Source: Paramecium octaurelia (lineage: Eukaryota; Ciliophora; Oligohymenophorea; Peniculida; Parameciidae). Taken from it: a stretch of DNA of 64,000 bases. Of the stretch, positions 37,542-49,757 are shown in pieces (position 1 is the first letter of the stretch; each line of letters opens with the position of its first letter). The DNA lies in NCBI GenBank assembly GCA_905182995.1, contig CAJJDP010000052.1, forward strand, positions 343,665-407,664, given 5' to 3'. The notes beneath the pieces are model-generated. The model did not search any database and was not told where the DNA came from. It saw nothing but the letters and a program-made list of their open reading frames with translations. The position numbers were made by a program, and so were the translations under genes.

Positions 37542-38226
37542 ATGGGCTGTGTATCAATAAAAAGCAGATTAAAGAAAATACATATTGATTTGAGGAAAAT
37601 GGCAACACAGTTATCAAAATATACTAAATAAATTAAGGAATTAATTAAAGAAATAGAAATATTGGATGATGAAGGAAGATTTGATGAAGCCGATTTAAAG
37701 GAATTAGGTATTCATAAAAATAATTATAGAATTATAACAATTATCTAAAGAAAAAAGGACACTTTTAAATGAGGCGAAGAGTCGAAAAAAAACTGTGGCA
37801 GCACTAGAGCAAGCAATGAAGAACAATAAAACTCTAAAAGAATAGAATATACTAAAAGAACAATAAATTAAAGAACAGAAATTAAAGATTAAAAATTTAA
37901 AAGGCTTGAAGGAGAAAAATGATACAATAATTAAGTAAAAGGATGAGGAAAGGGACATATAATAAAATATTTAAGATTAAACTGAGGAAGAGAATGAAGA
38001 TGATTATTAAGAATAGCTAGTTGTTCGAAAAAAAGATAGAAAACAAATTAAAAATCCAAATTCTGATTTGAATCTAAATAAAGATAAAGTTTAGCGAGGA
38101 TAGGTAGCTTATCCTCCTTTAAATGCAGCTTATCCTTTTGAATAATTGACATTTGATTATTCTCATAATAATCAAAGAATTTAGCAGCCTTAAATAAGTT
38201 AAGTTTAATCAGTTTTATAAAATTGA
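37542..38226 (+). CDS. Coiled-coil protein with MGC acylation start
   Basis: One 22-nt intron (37708-37729) gives 220 residues. Begins MGCVSIKSRLKK, a likely dual acylation signal followed by a basic patch. Residues ~15-150 are almost entirely Lys/Glu/Leu/Gln with heptad spacing (LIKEIEILDDEGRFDEADLK; EQQIKEQKLKIKNLKGLKEK), a long coiled coil. The C-terminal 60 residues are Pro/Asn/Tyr-containing and less ordered. Sits 88 bp before an SNF7-family gene on the same strand, but a functional link is inference. Confidence 0.7.
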
Positions 38227-38314
38227 ATAATAAGAACAATTATTTTAAAATATCATATTTTATTCTATTTATAGTGTTTCATAATCAAGATTTCAAAATT
38301 AACATTAATAATTA

Positions 38315-38971
38315 ATGTTTAAAGGTTTCAAAAAATCAACATCAAATAGTTCTCAAGAGTCTCAAAAAATATAAGAGTCAAATTCTTCAAATGCAGAAAA
38401 AATAATGAGATAATTAGAATAAAAAAAAAGTGACTTGGAAAATATTATCGAAAAATATTGTGAAAAACTTGAGTAGCTGGATAAATAATGCAAAAGATAT
38501 ATTTCTGATGGTAAAAAATGTGCTGCAAAAGGATGCATCATGGAAATGTAAACTCTCAAATAATAAATCTCAATGTATCATAAAAAAATAAATATCATAA
38601 TCCAAATGAAGATTAAGATAGAAACGATAAGTTAGGATCAAGATTTAGGTAATCTGATGGAATAGGCAACAGGTTTGTTTAGAAATTCATAAGATGTAAA
38701 CGATTAACTAACTGAAAGTCTATAAACTTGGTAAGAGTTCTTAGAATCTTAAAAAGAAAGAGATAATATATTCAAAGAAATGGAGAATAAGTTTGTTGAT
38801 AATTAAGAAATAGAAGATACCTTAAATTAATATGAGTAAGAAATTTAGTCAGAAAAATTAAAGCAAAAGCTAGACGCTGTTCCAAGCGAAAAGATTTAAC
38901 CATTACAAAATTGTCAACTTAATAGGCAAATGCAAGCGACGAATGCAAAAGTGGATTTGCTCTTGAATTGA
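38315..38971 (+). CDS. SNF7-family ESCRT-III subunit (CHMP4/VPS20-like)
   Basis: Intronless, 218 residues, beginning MFKGFKKSTSNSSQE. Layout follows the Snf7 domain: basic helical first half (IMRQLEQKKSDLENIIEKYC, LEQLDKQCKRYISDGKKCAA), then an acidic second half (NIFKEMENKFVDNQEIEDTL). Many of the Gln residues are TAA/TAG codons. ESCRT-III polymers drive inward membrane budding and abscission. The exact paralogue is unclear; a recognisable MIM1 motif at the end is not obvious. Confidence 0.7.
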
Positions 38972-38999
38972 TTTTATTCTATTTGACAAATAATTTATA

Positions 39000-40045
39000 C
39001 AAATTTTTTTTATTTATTAAATAGTTTGGAAGCGAATAGCATAATTGATATTTTATTCTATTCAATAAGAGGAACATCTATGAATTTAATCAGTAACATA
39101 GATTTAAGTTAGATAAAATCTCTATGATTCAACTAATATAACATTTGTAACCCCTATGCTGCCTAGGATTATTAGAAAATTTAAGCATACTCTAAAAAAT
39201 TTATTATTGGGCTTCTATTTTATCTGTTCAGAGTCCTCAATTTCTTAATTTATTTAAAATGATTTTATTTTCTATCTAACCACTAAAATATATGACCACA
39301 TTCATTTATTTTTTCTATTTATTTTGGAGGTATATAATTTAAATTTGAAATTTATTATTCAATAGTTTCAAAAAACTTGTTCTAGACTAATAATCCTAGT
39401 TGTATTTACATTAGCTTATCAATGTAATCAACAATAAGATCAGCTTTTTGGTATAAATTCTTCCTGCTTCAGACATGATAAACTTTAATTTTATAATTCT
39501 CAGGTTTTAAATAAGTGCAAAGCTTAGAGTTTAAATTATGATCTTAAGGATATCATAACTCATCTAATAATATGTCTAGTCAATTGCTTATTTTACTAAT
39601 CATTTATATTCTAAGGAAAATGATTAATTTTATCAATAAATTGCGATATTATATATGCTATATACGAATCCGTTTAATAGATGTGGAATTCAAATTATGA
39701 TGGATTAATCTTCTAGCCAAAAATTGATAGATCCTTATACTTAGCTTCTCAATATTATAATTACTCTTGCAATCTAAATTTGATTTTCATTATCTTAAAC
39801 AAATGACTTATAATTAAAGAGCTATTGTTCTCTTATCTCATCTCGTCTAATACCCAATCATTTATTTTATTGATCAAAATGGATTCAAATTATTAATCTA
39901 TTTTTTTTACATATTTATTGGTCACTTATTTTATTAAAATTTGAGATACAATTCTAAATTCAATTTCCTTGATTTATCCTGTATGAAGTCTAAAACAAAT
40001 TTAATATTCATATTTCTTCTTTAAACTATTTGTCTACAAAATCAT
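39000..40045 (-). pseudogene. Degraded gene with in-frame TGA codons
   Basis: From an ATG at 40045 the minus strand reads protein-like (QIKEIEFRIVSQILIKQVTN; NKINDWVLDEMRQENNSSLI) until TGA near 39770, then continues in frame (EAKYKDLSIFGQKINPSQFE) to another TGA. A different frame then carries LNSKLCTYLKPENYKIKVYH and QKADLIVDYIDKLMQIQLGL, interrupted by TGA at least twice where neighbours suggest Trp or Cys. The last frame runs on into the antisense of the SNF7 gene. No introns repair it. Best read as a decaying duplicate of a helical protein. Confidence 0.4.
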
Positions 40046-40278
40046 TAGCTTTGTTTTTTTTTATTATATCGTATACTTTAAATATTATTTTGATAACAAT
40101 AGTAATCAATGATGAATATTAAAAATGGAAGACAATAATTAATGGCTGTTACATATCCAAACTAAATTTAAAATTTATACAATTTTAAACTTTGTCATAT
40201 TGGGATTATTTCTGATTTATAGAAGTTCAGGTAAGAATCAATTTAAACAATTATTAAAAAGTTATGCGTACATTCAAA

Positions 40279-40621
40279 TCAATCATCAAGTTATCTGCAA
40301 TTTTCACAAATATCAAAATCACACGCTCTACACGAATATGCTTATGATATAGATTTTCCACACAAATCGCAACTATGATGTGGCAAATTACTCATAAATT
40401 ACATTCTAAATAGATAATCCAAACTACCTATGATTGCCACCACAATAAAATCCATCAAGAGGAGGTTTAATGCATTCATTGCAAACTCCTTATTTGCATT
40501 CTGTACAATAATATTACGATCCCTTTTTTGATTTAAAACAAATGAGGCAACTCTGTATAACTTCACTCTTCCATTTCAATTGATGATATTTTGGGCAATA
40601 GGGAAGTATAAATTAATTCAT
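40279..40621 (-). CDS. Small zinc-binding protein (C1/DC1-like)
   Basis: A 22-nt intron (40406-40427) gives 106 residues. Cysteine/histidine pairs are spaced as in DC1/C1-like domains: CLICFKSKKGSQYYCTECKQ, GVCNECIKPP, then HHSCDLCGKSISQAYSCRAC and DFDICENC. Two incomplete zinc modules are therefore present, each able to hold metal through Cys2-HC sets. Such domains bind lipids or partners in plants and ciliates. No other domain is attached. Confidence 0.8.
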
Positions 40622-41077
40622 TATTAATATTATTTGATTGAATTAATTATATAATAATATTGTATATATACAAAACATTCCTTAAACGTGAAAGCCCTTT
40701 TTTGTAAATATCTAGGACTCTAAGTAACAAGATTATGAAATTATAAATGTTGACCAAAAGAAGCCAAGTTAATTAGTGAAAAAAAAATTAAATATTTTTT
40801 AAGTGTTTACAACTTATAAACAGAAATCAATTGTTTTATGAATAAAAATGGTATTTGCTATTGGTATTATTAAATTAAAGGATAAGTATTATTGAATATT
40901 GCTAAAATGTAAATTCTGATTATTCTATAATGTTAATAGATTTTGAATTCCTAAATTTTGTAATATTTCAATATTTGCATATGAAAAAGGAATTCTAAAA
41001 TGATAATAGAGATAGAGTAATAAGTATACATATTACATAAAAATTTATATCTTTTTAATAATTATATTTAAAATCGA
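40622..41077. promoter_or_regulatory. Divergent intergenic region (zinc protein / P1)
   Basis: 456 AT-rich bases between divergent starts. Holds both promoters; no individual element stands out. Confidence 0.4.
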
Positions 41078-41468
41078 ATGGCAAAAGCAGCAAAAGACAC
41101 TAGACCAATTGCAGACTAAGCTACTTCAGAGACTGCATGCACTTATGCTGCTCTCATCTTGTATGAAGATAATCAAGATGTACATGAATCTATCTAATCA
41201 GATCGATTCAACTAAATTAGCTAAGATCATTAGGGCAGCTAATTTGAGAGTTGAACCAATTTGGACAAAGGTTTTTGAAAAGGCATTGAAAGGCAAAAAA
41301 GTTGGTGATTTATTACATGGAAGCAGTGGAAATACAGGAAGCACGCCAGCAGCATAAACTACAGCAACACCAGCTGCAGCAGAAACTAAGAAAGCTGAAC
41401 CTGTAAAGGAGGTTAAGAAGGCTGAAGAACCAGAAGAAGATGTTGATATGGGAGGTTTATTTGATTGA
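41078..41468 (+). CDS. RPLP1: 60S acidic ribosomal protein P1
   Basis: Stalk protein of the large subunit that recruits elongation factors. A 22-nt intron (41180-41201) gives 122 residues. Typical layout: helical dimerisation half (TYAALILYEDNQDIDSTKLA, IIRAANLRVEPIWTKVFEKA), an Ala/Thr/Lys hinge, and the C-terminal DVDMGGLFD that contacts factors. P1 rather than P2 because of the DNQDIDSTKL/RVEPIW pattern. Codon use is GC-richer than its surroundings, as with other ribosomal genes here. Confidence 0.95.
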
Positions 41469-42394
41469 AAATTAATTCAAAATCGTACATTAATATTTTA
41501 ATATATATAATCAATTGAGAAATTTGAGTTTTAGAAGTCCAGACTAAATTAATATAAAGCAACTCTATTAAAACAAAATACAGTTGAAGTTGCTTCATTT
41601 TGTTTAGCCTATTTATGCTGATGATAAATGAATATCAAATAAAAATTGAACACACTTAACAATTTAACATAAAAATGAAGAAATATAAGGTTAATAATTC
41701 AGCTATTTAAAAATTCCTATTTTAAGAATTTCTAAATGAGTATATAGGATATTTTTCTATTTTCTTATGCTCTATGATTTCTTTAATGTGAAGATATTTT
41801 CTTGCAACTAGTAACATCCATAAATGTGCAGAACTATACTCAATTATTAATTATTTTAAAGCCTAAATTGATCTATGATTTTGTTATTGATTATTTTAGA
41901 TTATAATTGAGTTTTTTCATTCATTTTCTTATTGGAAATATTAAATTTTTATATAATTAATTTGAATTATATCATCATTTTAGTATCTTATACTATAATT
42001 AAAATCAGCTTAGCTAATGAAATCTTTTTGAAATTTTTCAGTGATTCATAAGTTTATTGTTAATGAATTTATAGAATTAACAAGTTTAATATTTTTTTTA
42101 TGCATTAGCACTAGCCTATACAAATCCTGATATTTGTTTACTAAACTTGGTTTAGGAAGTAAGATCTAGAAATTGGCAACTAGTATTGATAGAATTGAGC
42201 CTTAATTATTAGAGAGTCGACATCTATGCGTTCATATTCTATGTGCATGAGTTTGAATAATATTCAAAAAAGAAAAGTTTACTATACATTGGAAGGAGAT
42301 GATATATCGAGGTAATTGTGGTGGATTGAAGTAGGGTGGAGTACATAATGAATAAATATTAATAATAATGACATGCATATACAATAAATAAATA
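41469..42394. other. Intergenic (convergent), nothing recognised
   Basis: 926 bases between the P1 stop and the stop of the second Myb gene. Mostly AT-rich; the part nearest the Myb gene (about 42200-42390) is slightly GC-richer, but I see no supported frame. Confidence 0.45.
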
Positions 42395-43325
42395 TCAACT
42401 TTGCTATTGTTGGGCTGCCAGAAAACCTGGTAATTAAGCGAAAAAAGCCATGCTTTTCAATCTTTCGAAAAGCAAAGCCTACATAAGTAATTGTTGTTGA
42501 AGAGTGGGCATCGGTTAAATCATGGGGGTGCTTGCATTGGCTTGTAAGAGTGGGGGATCAAGTTTGGATAACAATTTAGAAACGATGATCTCGTCTGAGT
42601 CGAGGGTTTACATCTAATATTTTTTAAGGAAAAAAGGGTACATGATTCCTTCTGTAAGAATTTATCAAGGAATTGTAAGCGTTTTTGACTTAGTTTTCAG
42701 TTCTTCCTTTAATTTATTTCGAAATCACAGACCACTTTTTTCCTTGATTTTAAACTAACTGCAGCAGTTGGATTTATTCCTATTCAGTCCATGGGCATTT
42801 ATTTAACTCAGGGTCCAGGTAATTATTCCACCGTTCCCTCACTTATTTTGCATGTCTCATAATTGGACTTGCGCGGTTATACTCCAATGCAACATGAGTC
42901 CAAGAAATAAATTTTTGCGTCATCACTTTTCTTAGGAGATCATCCTCTTCAGGAGTCCATGGAGACTGTTTCAAATCGGTTTTTAACATTCCTATCCATT
43001 TCGAATTCAACAGTTCAGGAGGTGCCCCAAGGATTTCTGATAGTGCTATCCAATCGTCATCGTTCTAATCAATTTAAACATAATTTCATACGGGTTTTAA
43101 GTCTGTACGACCCTGTTTCTCTAAATATTTTAGAGTTGTCCATATAAAAATCATTTTATCCTTTCGTTACCACTTATGCGAAGTATGTTTAGTAAATTCT
43201 ACAAAGTAATTTGTTATGTTTTTAGGTAAACTTTTTTCTTCGATCTTTAAAATCTTTTTCACTTGCTTCAAGGCAACAGGTTTATGCTTCAGGCTTCCTA
43301 ATCCATCAAGGAATTCTTAAAACAT
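42395..43325 (-). CDS. R2R3-type Myb DNA-binding protein
   Basis: Introns at 42614-42641 (28 nt) and 43065-43091 (27 nt) give 291 residues. Two clear Myb repeats: SPWTPEEDDLLRKVMTQKF ... WTHVALEY ... VRERWNNYLDP and CPWTEQEQIQLLQLVQNQG ... WSVISKQI ... RTENQVKNAYNSL, preceded by a degenerate third (DDDWIALSEILGAPPELLNS). The C-terminal ~70 residues are Leu/Gln/Pro-rich, perhaps an activation or interaction segment. The region reads as a plausible frame on the plus strand too, but the Myb motifs settle the strand. Same architecture as the gene at 12060-13022. Confidence 0.88.
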
Positions 43326-44053
43326 CACTTAGTAAGAGGATATTTCCTTGTTAAAAATAAAAAATAATTATCTTTGAAATCATCTATAACATACCAACTA
43401 AATAAGGGTGCACAGTAACTGAACGATACCAGAATCTACTTATATTTGTGTAAAAAGAAGAATTCATCGTCACTTTTAGAACTCGCAAACATAGTTTGAA
43501 AATATAATATGATTAAACCAATTATTAGTTTTCAAATTTCCAATCCACCTCAATTCTTCTTTAAATTGATAATCAAATATTATTATAATGTTTACTGGTT
43601 TATAATTGCCGTCATTTAAGTTAGACTCCTCTTTCAATAAATATATAGAATATTAATAATATATTTAAACACAATAAAACTCGAATTCTCATTGCACATA
43701 AATAATTTAAGTTGCATTTTCTAAATATTTTGAATTCTAATTTATTCGTTACCAGATCACAAAGAAAATTAAAAATTATTTCGTATAATTAGATATCAGG
43801 TGTTTAGATATTTAATAAATTTTGCAATTCAATTTACACAATAATAAATGGAAGTTTGATGAACCAAATCGATATTCAGAAATATATATCAAATGACTCT
43901 GCATTTTATTGAATCCAATTTACTTTGATTTATGATCATTGAGCAATTTGGTATATCAGAAATTAAATTTTAATAAATTCAATTTAATATGCTCAATAAC
44001 ATTGAATATATTTGTTAGTTATTATTCTCATTAAAATTATAAATTTGTATATT
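43326..44053. other. Intergenic, nothing recognised
   Basis: Very AT-rich spacer between two minus-strand genes; probably includes the promoter of the Myb gene. A further upstream exon for that gene near 43327-43385 is possible but unsupported. Confidence 0.45.
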
Positions 44054-47000
44054 TCATTTGCTGAAAATCCCATCAAAGTTGATCGAACTTAATTTGACTG
44101 GCACTTTAGTGTTTGGTTATTGTTAAATCTACATTTGAGGTAGTACAGCCTGTCTATCAACTAGTTCTAATCTTTCTCTCTCCTCCTGTGTTACTTCCTA
44201 TCATAATAATTAATCATTTTACTCTTCCATCGAGATACAATATAGTTGGCAACTTTCTTAAAACCATTTATCGATATCCTGGTCTTCTACTCAAAGAATT
44301 TCCCACAAGTTCCAATTCTTTAAGTTGAGTTAGAGCACATAAATGTTCTATATCTGGCAGGTCGTTAATCCTATTTGAATTAGCGAATAGATGCTACAAT
44401 AAGTATAAATATGTACTAGTAATTTAAATAGTTTTTGTATGTTTTAGAAATTCTTCAATCCGTTTCCATCTATTTTTAAACATTTAATAGGATTTTATCC
44501 AGCAAATGATTAAGGATCAAATTATCTTACCTTATTATAATTTAGATCTAGCTCCTTTAATTATTTCAAATTTTCCAAATAGTCAACTCGAATAATTTCA
44601 TTTTTTTCACATTTCATTATTTTTAAATCCTTTAACAAACAATATTGCAATCCATTAAATTCTTTCAAACAATTCTATGAGATATCCAAAATCTACAATT
44701 ATTGACATCCATTCAATCCCTTTTTCTAATTGAAATCAGTTGGATATAACAGAGTTTCTATTTTATTAGAAGTTAATATTAAAATTTTTAATTGAGGCAA
44801 AAACCCAAGCATTTTAGTAGAAGTAAATAAATTTTAACTTAAATCCAATTCAACCAATTGAGGGAATTGTTGAACATTGAACACATCTTCAAAATCTCTC
44901 AATTCACAATTCTATAAGCAAAGCTCAGTGATCTTACTAGCAGGTTAGCCTTGAAGTCGAGAGAATAGAATCTCTTCAGTCAAACGACCAGTAAATAAAT
45001 TTTTAGCCATCTGTTATTCAGAGGCCTCTATAGAGATCCCATCTAAGACCTTCAACTTTGGAATGATGTAAAGTACATAGGATCTATAATTTGTGTCTCT
45101 TGCAAATGGATTTCCAGATAAATCTAAAATAATAAGTTTCTGTAAATGTTTTATGTTATTAATTTCTTTCTAATTAGTAATATTATTGTTTCCTAAATAT
45201 ATCTCCATTAAACTCTTCAAATCTGGAAATTCTTTAAGATTAAGAATGGCATTATCTTCAAGAGACAATTGCATTAGATTGATTAGATTAGATATGCCAT
45301 CTATCTGAAATATCTTATTCCCTCCCAATTCCAATTTCTTTAAGTATTACATGTTATCCAATTCTTAAATTTGAATAATAGAGTTTTTTTCTAGATTAAG
45401 TTCTTCCAGCAAGACTGAATCCTAAATTGATGTAATTTAAGTGATTTTATTATGCCCCAGATTCAAATGTCTCAATTGAACCAATCCTTCCAAACCTTTC
45501 ATGCTACTCAACTTTTGATGTGTAATCATAACTGATTGTATGTGTTATTTCCAATCATGTTGAACCTTACTGAATGTTTGCAACATCCCTGTAGTAATTA
45601 ATTATTTCTAATTTGTTGTTGGTTCCCTGTCTTCTTCATTAATGGGCAGATGATCCAAGAATGCCAAATTATTGAGGATCATAACTATTTCCTTTCTGGT
45701 TTCTTTGTATTCACTAATTGGATTAAATACTACACACAGATTTTTCAATTATTGATTGTATTTAAGAATTCCGATTTAATCAACATCCTGTATATTATTA
45801 TGAGTTAAATCTAAAACTTCTAAATGACTTAAGCCTTGTAAACCGTTAAGATTAGATATTTCATTATGTGATAAATCAAGTCTAATTAGATTTGGTAATT
45901 CATTCAAACCTGTAATATTGCTTATCTTGTTGTAACTAAGGATGAGAGTGTGAAATTGTCCCTTGACAAATGTTATATCTTAAACAGAACAATTACTTAA
46001 ATTCAAGAATTGAGTTTGATTCTTCAATATTTCATTTAAATTGGGAGTGCCAACCAAATTAGGATTCAGTTCATAAAGAGTCGATCTGCTTAAACAGTAC
46101 TTGAAGTAATTGACCAAAGCAGGCTTAAGGGATGCACTTTCTGATCTGTCCAAATCTTAGGCTTTCAACTCATAAGTAGGATATTCCTCCAGATTCTCAA
46201 ATTGATAACTATTCAAATCATCTGCCAATTAATTGTACAAATCATTTATGTTATCCCTACATTTATTTATATTGGCAGGAGTAATGAAATCGTCTCCCTC
46301 TTGCTCGAGAATCCCTAATGCAGATCCAAAGTCAGCAATTTTATTTTAAAGAGGAGATTACATGACATATTCGAATTCAGCAAAGTATTCAGGCAGTACA
46401 AGATTATTATCTAGAACAAACCATAATTTATGTTTTGAATCAGATTCCAACTCTCTATAGACTGTGTATTCATCCTAATATTATTTGCCATCTATAGGAT
46501 ATTTTTAGAGCATCTCACTCCATGGTTATTCTGGATTGAAATAGGGCTGTTTTTAATCAGCGACTGATTTAATCATTAAGACTTTGCATATGAGGATTAC
46601 TCCAGGCGGAATTACATTATATTTTTAATAGTACAACCTATGATTAATTCAATAATACCTTCGTTTGATAAACCTTTTGCTTAATTTTTGGGCATGCTCC
46701 TACCCATTCAAAAGATGTTGAATTCTAGAAGCATCAGCACCCAAAATACTATTTACCAAGGGTGTATATGGACTCAATCCTATAGATTGAGATTCCTTGA
46801 AATATTAAAATTCATTACTTGACATCCTCTAAATCCCTCTTCTATAACATTGTATATTTCAGAGGGAAAGTTAGGATCGACTCCATAGAATAAATATTCA
46901 AGGGATTTCTTGTGACTTTGACTTGAAACATCAACCAATGATTCCATTTTTTCTTCAAATTTATTTCTAATGAATTTATTGTGAATTCTAACAACTCTTT

Positions 47001-48197
47001 TTATTTGTATATCTTTGATGCCATATTTGCCCATTGTTTCTGCATGGAATCTTGAGTTTATTAGATCAACACAAGAACCATACCATTTTTCATTTGTTTT
47101 TCCCTCTTCCAATCTAATATTGCCACCTGTTTCTAATTCAGTAATTAATTTGTGTATGCTTTGATTGCAATAATCATACACTTTTTTTTTAATGCTATTG
47201 TAAATTTCATTTTGATTCTCATATTCCTCTTATTTATTTTCTAACAGTTGTTATCTCTCCTTGTCCTATTCCTAGGCTAATTTGATATTTAAATTGGAAA
47301 TGTCTTCACACAATGAGTCATTCTTTATTTTTTTGCCTTTTTTCAATAACTTACATAAGGTCGAAAACGTCCTCTGCATTGTTTTTATTCTCATATTATA
47401 ATACATTTTCTTTTTCATGAAGGTGCCTTCAGCAAAGGATTTTTGATCGTCTGAAATCATAAGAGTGTCCAATTTATAGATGTTTCTTAGATGGTAAAGT
47501 ACATAGGTTTGATAATTACAGAGGTTACATATAGGATTATCACCGAAATGGGGATCATAAAATGCCAACACTTTGAGGTTGGGTAAACGATTCAAATTCA
47601 AGGCTTCTTTGAAACTGCATATTTTATTGCCACTTATGTTTAAATCATATAAGCTCTTCAATTTATCCAAAGAGGTTCTTAAGTTGCTGATGGAATTGGC
47701 TGCCAACCAAAGTTGCTTTAGATTGACTAGTTAATCCAGGTTTTAAATAGTATCGATCTTATTATCGCATAGCCACAATGTTTCTAATTTGGTCAATTGC
47801 TCCAGTCCCTCCAACTTCTGGATGGCATTATGAGATATATAAAGGGCTTTTAAATTGGTTGTTCCTTTCAGACCAGCCAATTTGAGGATCTGATTCTCAT
47901 TCAAATTTAATTCTTCCAATTTATTTAAATCATCTAATCCCTAGTTAAATAAATGAGTGAATACTTCAATAACAGTGATGCCAACATTAATTAAGGTCAA
48001 GGACTTCAAGTTTTTGAACATCTAAATTACATTCATTCTCCCAAAGTCTTCCAGGGTTAGTTCAATTCTTTCTATTTTATCCAGATTGCTCCATTCCTTA
48101 TCAGAAAATCCGTTCATTATTTTCTATGTTAAATGGGGATTCTTACAATTGTCTCCAGTTTCCCAGAGTCTCCTTTCTTCTTGTCCTCTTGTTGCAT
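44054..48197 (-). CDS. LRR protein with ADP-ribosyltransferase-like centre (LRRC9-like)
   Basis: Four introns (44198-44222, 44394-44416, 46796-46818, 48124-48146) give exactly 1350 codons. Residues ~50-190 are leucine-rich repeats of the SDS22 type (LEELNLNENQI, LETLWLCDNKID). A helical linker follows, then ~420-620 with HKKSLEYLFYGVDPNFPSEI, GLSPYTPLVNSILGAD, GVILICKVLM and DEYTVYRELES, a pattern suggesting a degenerate PARP-type fold. The C-terminal ~700 residues are again SDS22-type repeats (LEVLDLTHNNIQ, LKKLELGGNKIF) with an LRRcap. This order and length match LRRC9, a protein of ciliated organisms. The split first exon was chosen because the spliced frame gives an ATG. Catalytic activity is not assured. 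Confidence 0.85.
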
Positions 48198-48264
48198 TTT
48201 TAATTATTATAACTATTGTTATGCTTAACTTGTAAAAAAGAATGAAATATATAATAATATTAGA

Positions 48265-49092
48265 TCAATATTCATTAACTGATACATCAGATGCTACATA
48301 CTTTATAGTTTAATACGTCTAATGAACTGGAAGAACTCCAAATCATCCTCTACTCTGTGGTTGCTTTGTTCTGACCATGGTGGCAACTTGATGGTTAAAG
48401 TATCAGAATTGGACAAGTAGTTACGATCCTTGGTGACTGGCATTGGTGGGAACTTGATGCCAACAAAAGGCTTCTTGGCCAAAGCTAATTTAAGTATTTG
48501 GAAATCCATTTACGATTGTAAACATAAACATGCTTCTTGGTACTCTCAGAACTGCTAAGAGATTCAGTCTTCGGTGCAATATTCAACACCACATCCGTCG
48601 AAGAATTCTAAATTGGTTCTGCTTCAGTGTCTCCCTCCAAAGATATTGCTTTATCAACATAATTCGCTGCCTCAGTCGTTGCTTCCTGCAAGTCTTCACC
48701 TCTTTATTATCGATCATATTCTTACTGCACCTAATCTTCAATCTTCTCTATCTTCAAAGATTCCTACTACTCAACACCATCTCGTTGGGCTTTTAATTAA
48801 CTCTATTCAATACTTGAATCAGCCGATTCCTCAACATAAACCATTGGAGTATCGTCACTCTTAAACACTGCCAAACTACCTTCGACCTCTTAATTTTAAT
48901 CTCCTTACAGGGTTTCAGCTGAAACATCATCTCTCCCTACATAAAAACTTTAATCTTCCTATTCGGCCTGGAAGATTGCTTCTCTAAATCATCTCATTTA
49001 CCTTGTTCTTCTTCAATCAAGGCTTTCGGTGTACCTCTCAGCATTTGTGAAGCACCAAAGCAAATTAGCACTGTGAGAATTAGTGTCCTCAT
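48265..49092 (-). CDS. Secreted acidic protein, family unknown
   Basis: Introns at 48279-48301 (23 nt), 48485-48513 (29 nt) and 48982-49001 (20 nt, ending GAG) give 251 residues. Begins MRTLILTVLICFGASQM, a clear signal peptide, followed by an acidic Gln/Glu/Ser-rich region (residues 25-165) and a more compact basic C-terminus (AKKPFVGIKFPPMPVTKD, LTIKLPPWSEQS). This layout recalls proteins processed in the secretory pathway such as trichocyst matrix precursors, but the sequence does not match them convincingly. Its stop lies 67 bp before the start of the LRR gene on the same strand. Confidence 0.7.
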
Positions 49093-49757
49093 GAATATAT
49101 TATATATTAATAATTGAAAAACGATCAAAAATTTATATTTCATCGATTCCAATAGCATTATCAAAAAATCAGAATGTCTAAAAACACAATCTAAAACCTA
49201 AGATCCCCAGTTTTATCACCAATATGACTAGTTATTTCAAAAATATCGCACCTATCACTCAAAATATCAGAAGTAGTCTCCTTCTATTTTGATACTACCT
49301 CTATAGAGACTTAGTTCTCATCATTATCTCGTGTGATTTCAAATAATTTCTAAGTGAATCCCATGTATCATACAAAGAATATCAAGTAGTGTTCATTTTG
49401 TTCCAATAATAATAAAATTGTTATTTTATAGCACTTTATTTTCAGTTACTTAAGTTGTTATATAATATTCAATTTACAAAATAAGAACGTGTAATAAGTT
49501 TTATTTAGAAATTTTGTAAATAATAATTTAAAAACGATATTTAGTAAAGAAATGATATTTTTAAAAGGATGATTACTTTTGATAAATATGGCAGAAAAAA
49601 AGAGGGGAATGAGATGATGGTGAATCAATGTTATAAAATTTGGATTTATAAATGTGATTCAATTATATTAGATTGCAGTTATTTCGCGAAGTTGGTGTAT
49701 TTAGCGAAGAAAATTAATCGTTTTTTAATGTAATAAAATAATATAAATCTTTCTACA
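49093..49757. other. Divergent spacer with an unassigned open frame
   Basis: Between the secreted-protein gene and the bZIP gene. From about 49160 a plus-strand frame (with a possible 33-nt intron near 49273-49305) stays open for ~180 codons and merges in frame with the bZIP start; its sequence (PQFYHQYDQLFQKYRTYHSK; later MITFDKYGRKKEGNEMMVNQ) is partly protein-like. It may be an upstream exon or an unrelated chance frame; AT-rich DNA with a single stop codon makes the latter likely. Confidence 0.3.

Noticed and set aside
42361..42585. Plus-strand frame of 72 codons with apparently protein-like sequence
   Set aside because: The minus strand carries the C-terminal part of the Myb gene across the same bases, with matching introns; the plus frame is its shadow.
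42380..42640. Possible structured non-coding RNA because of locally higher GC
   Set aside because: The interval is coding on the minus strand (end of the Myb protein) once its intron at 42614-42641 is removed.
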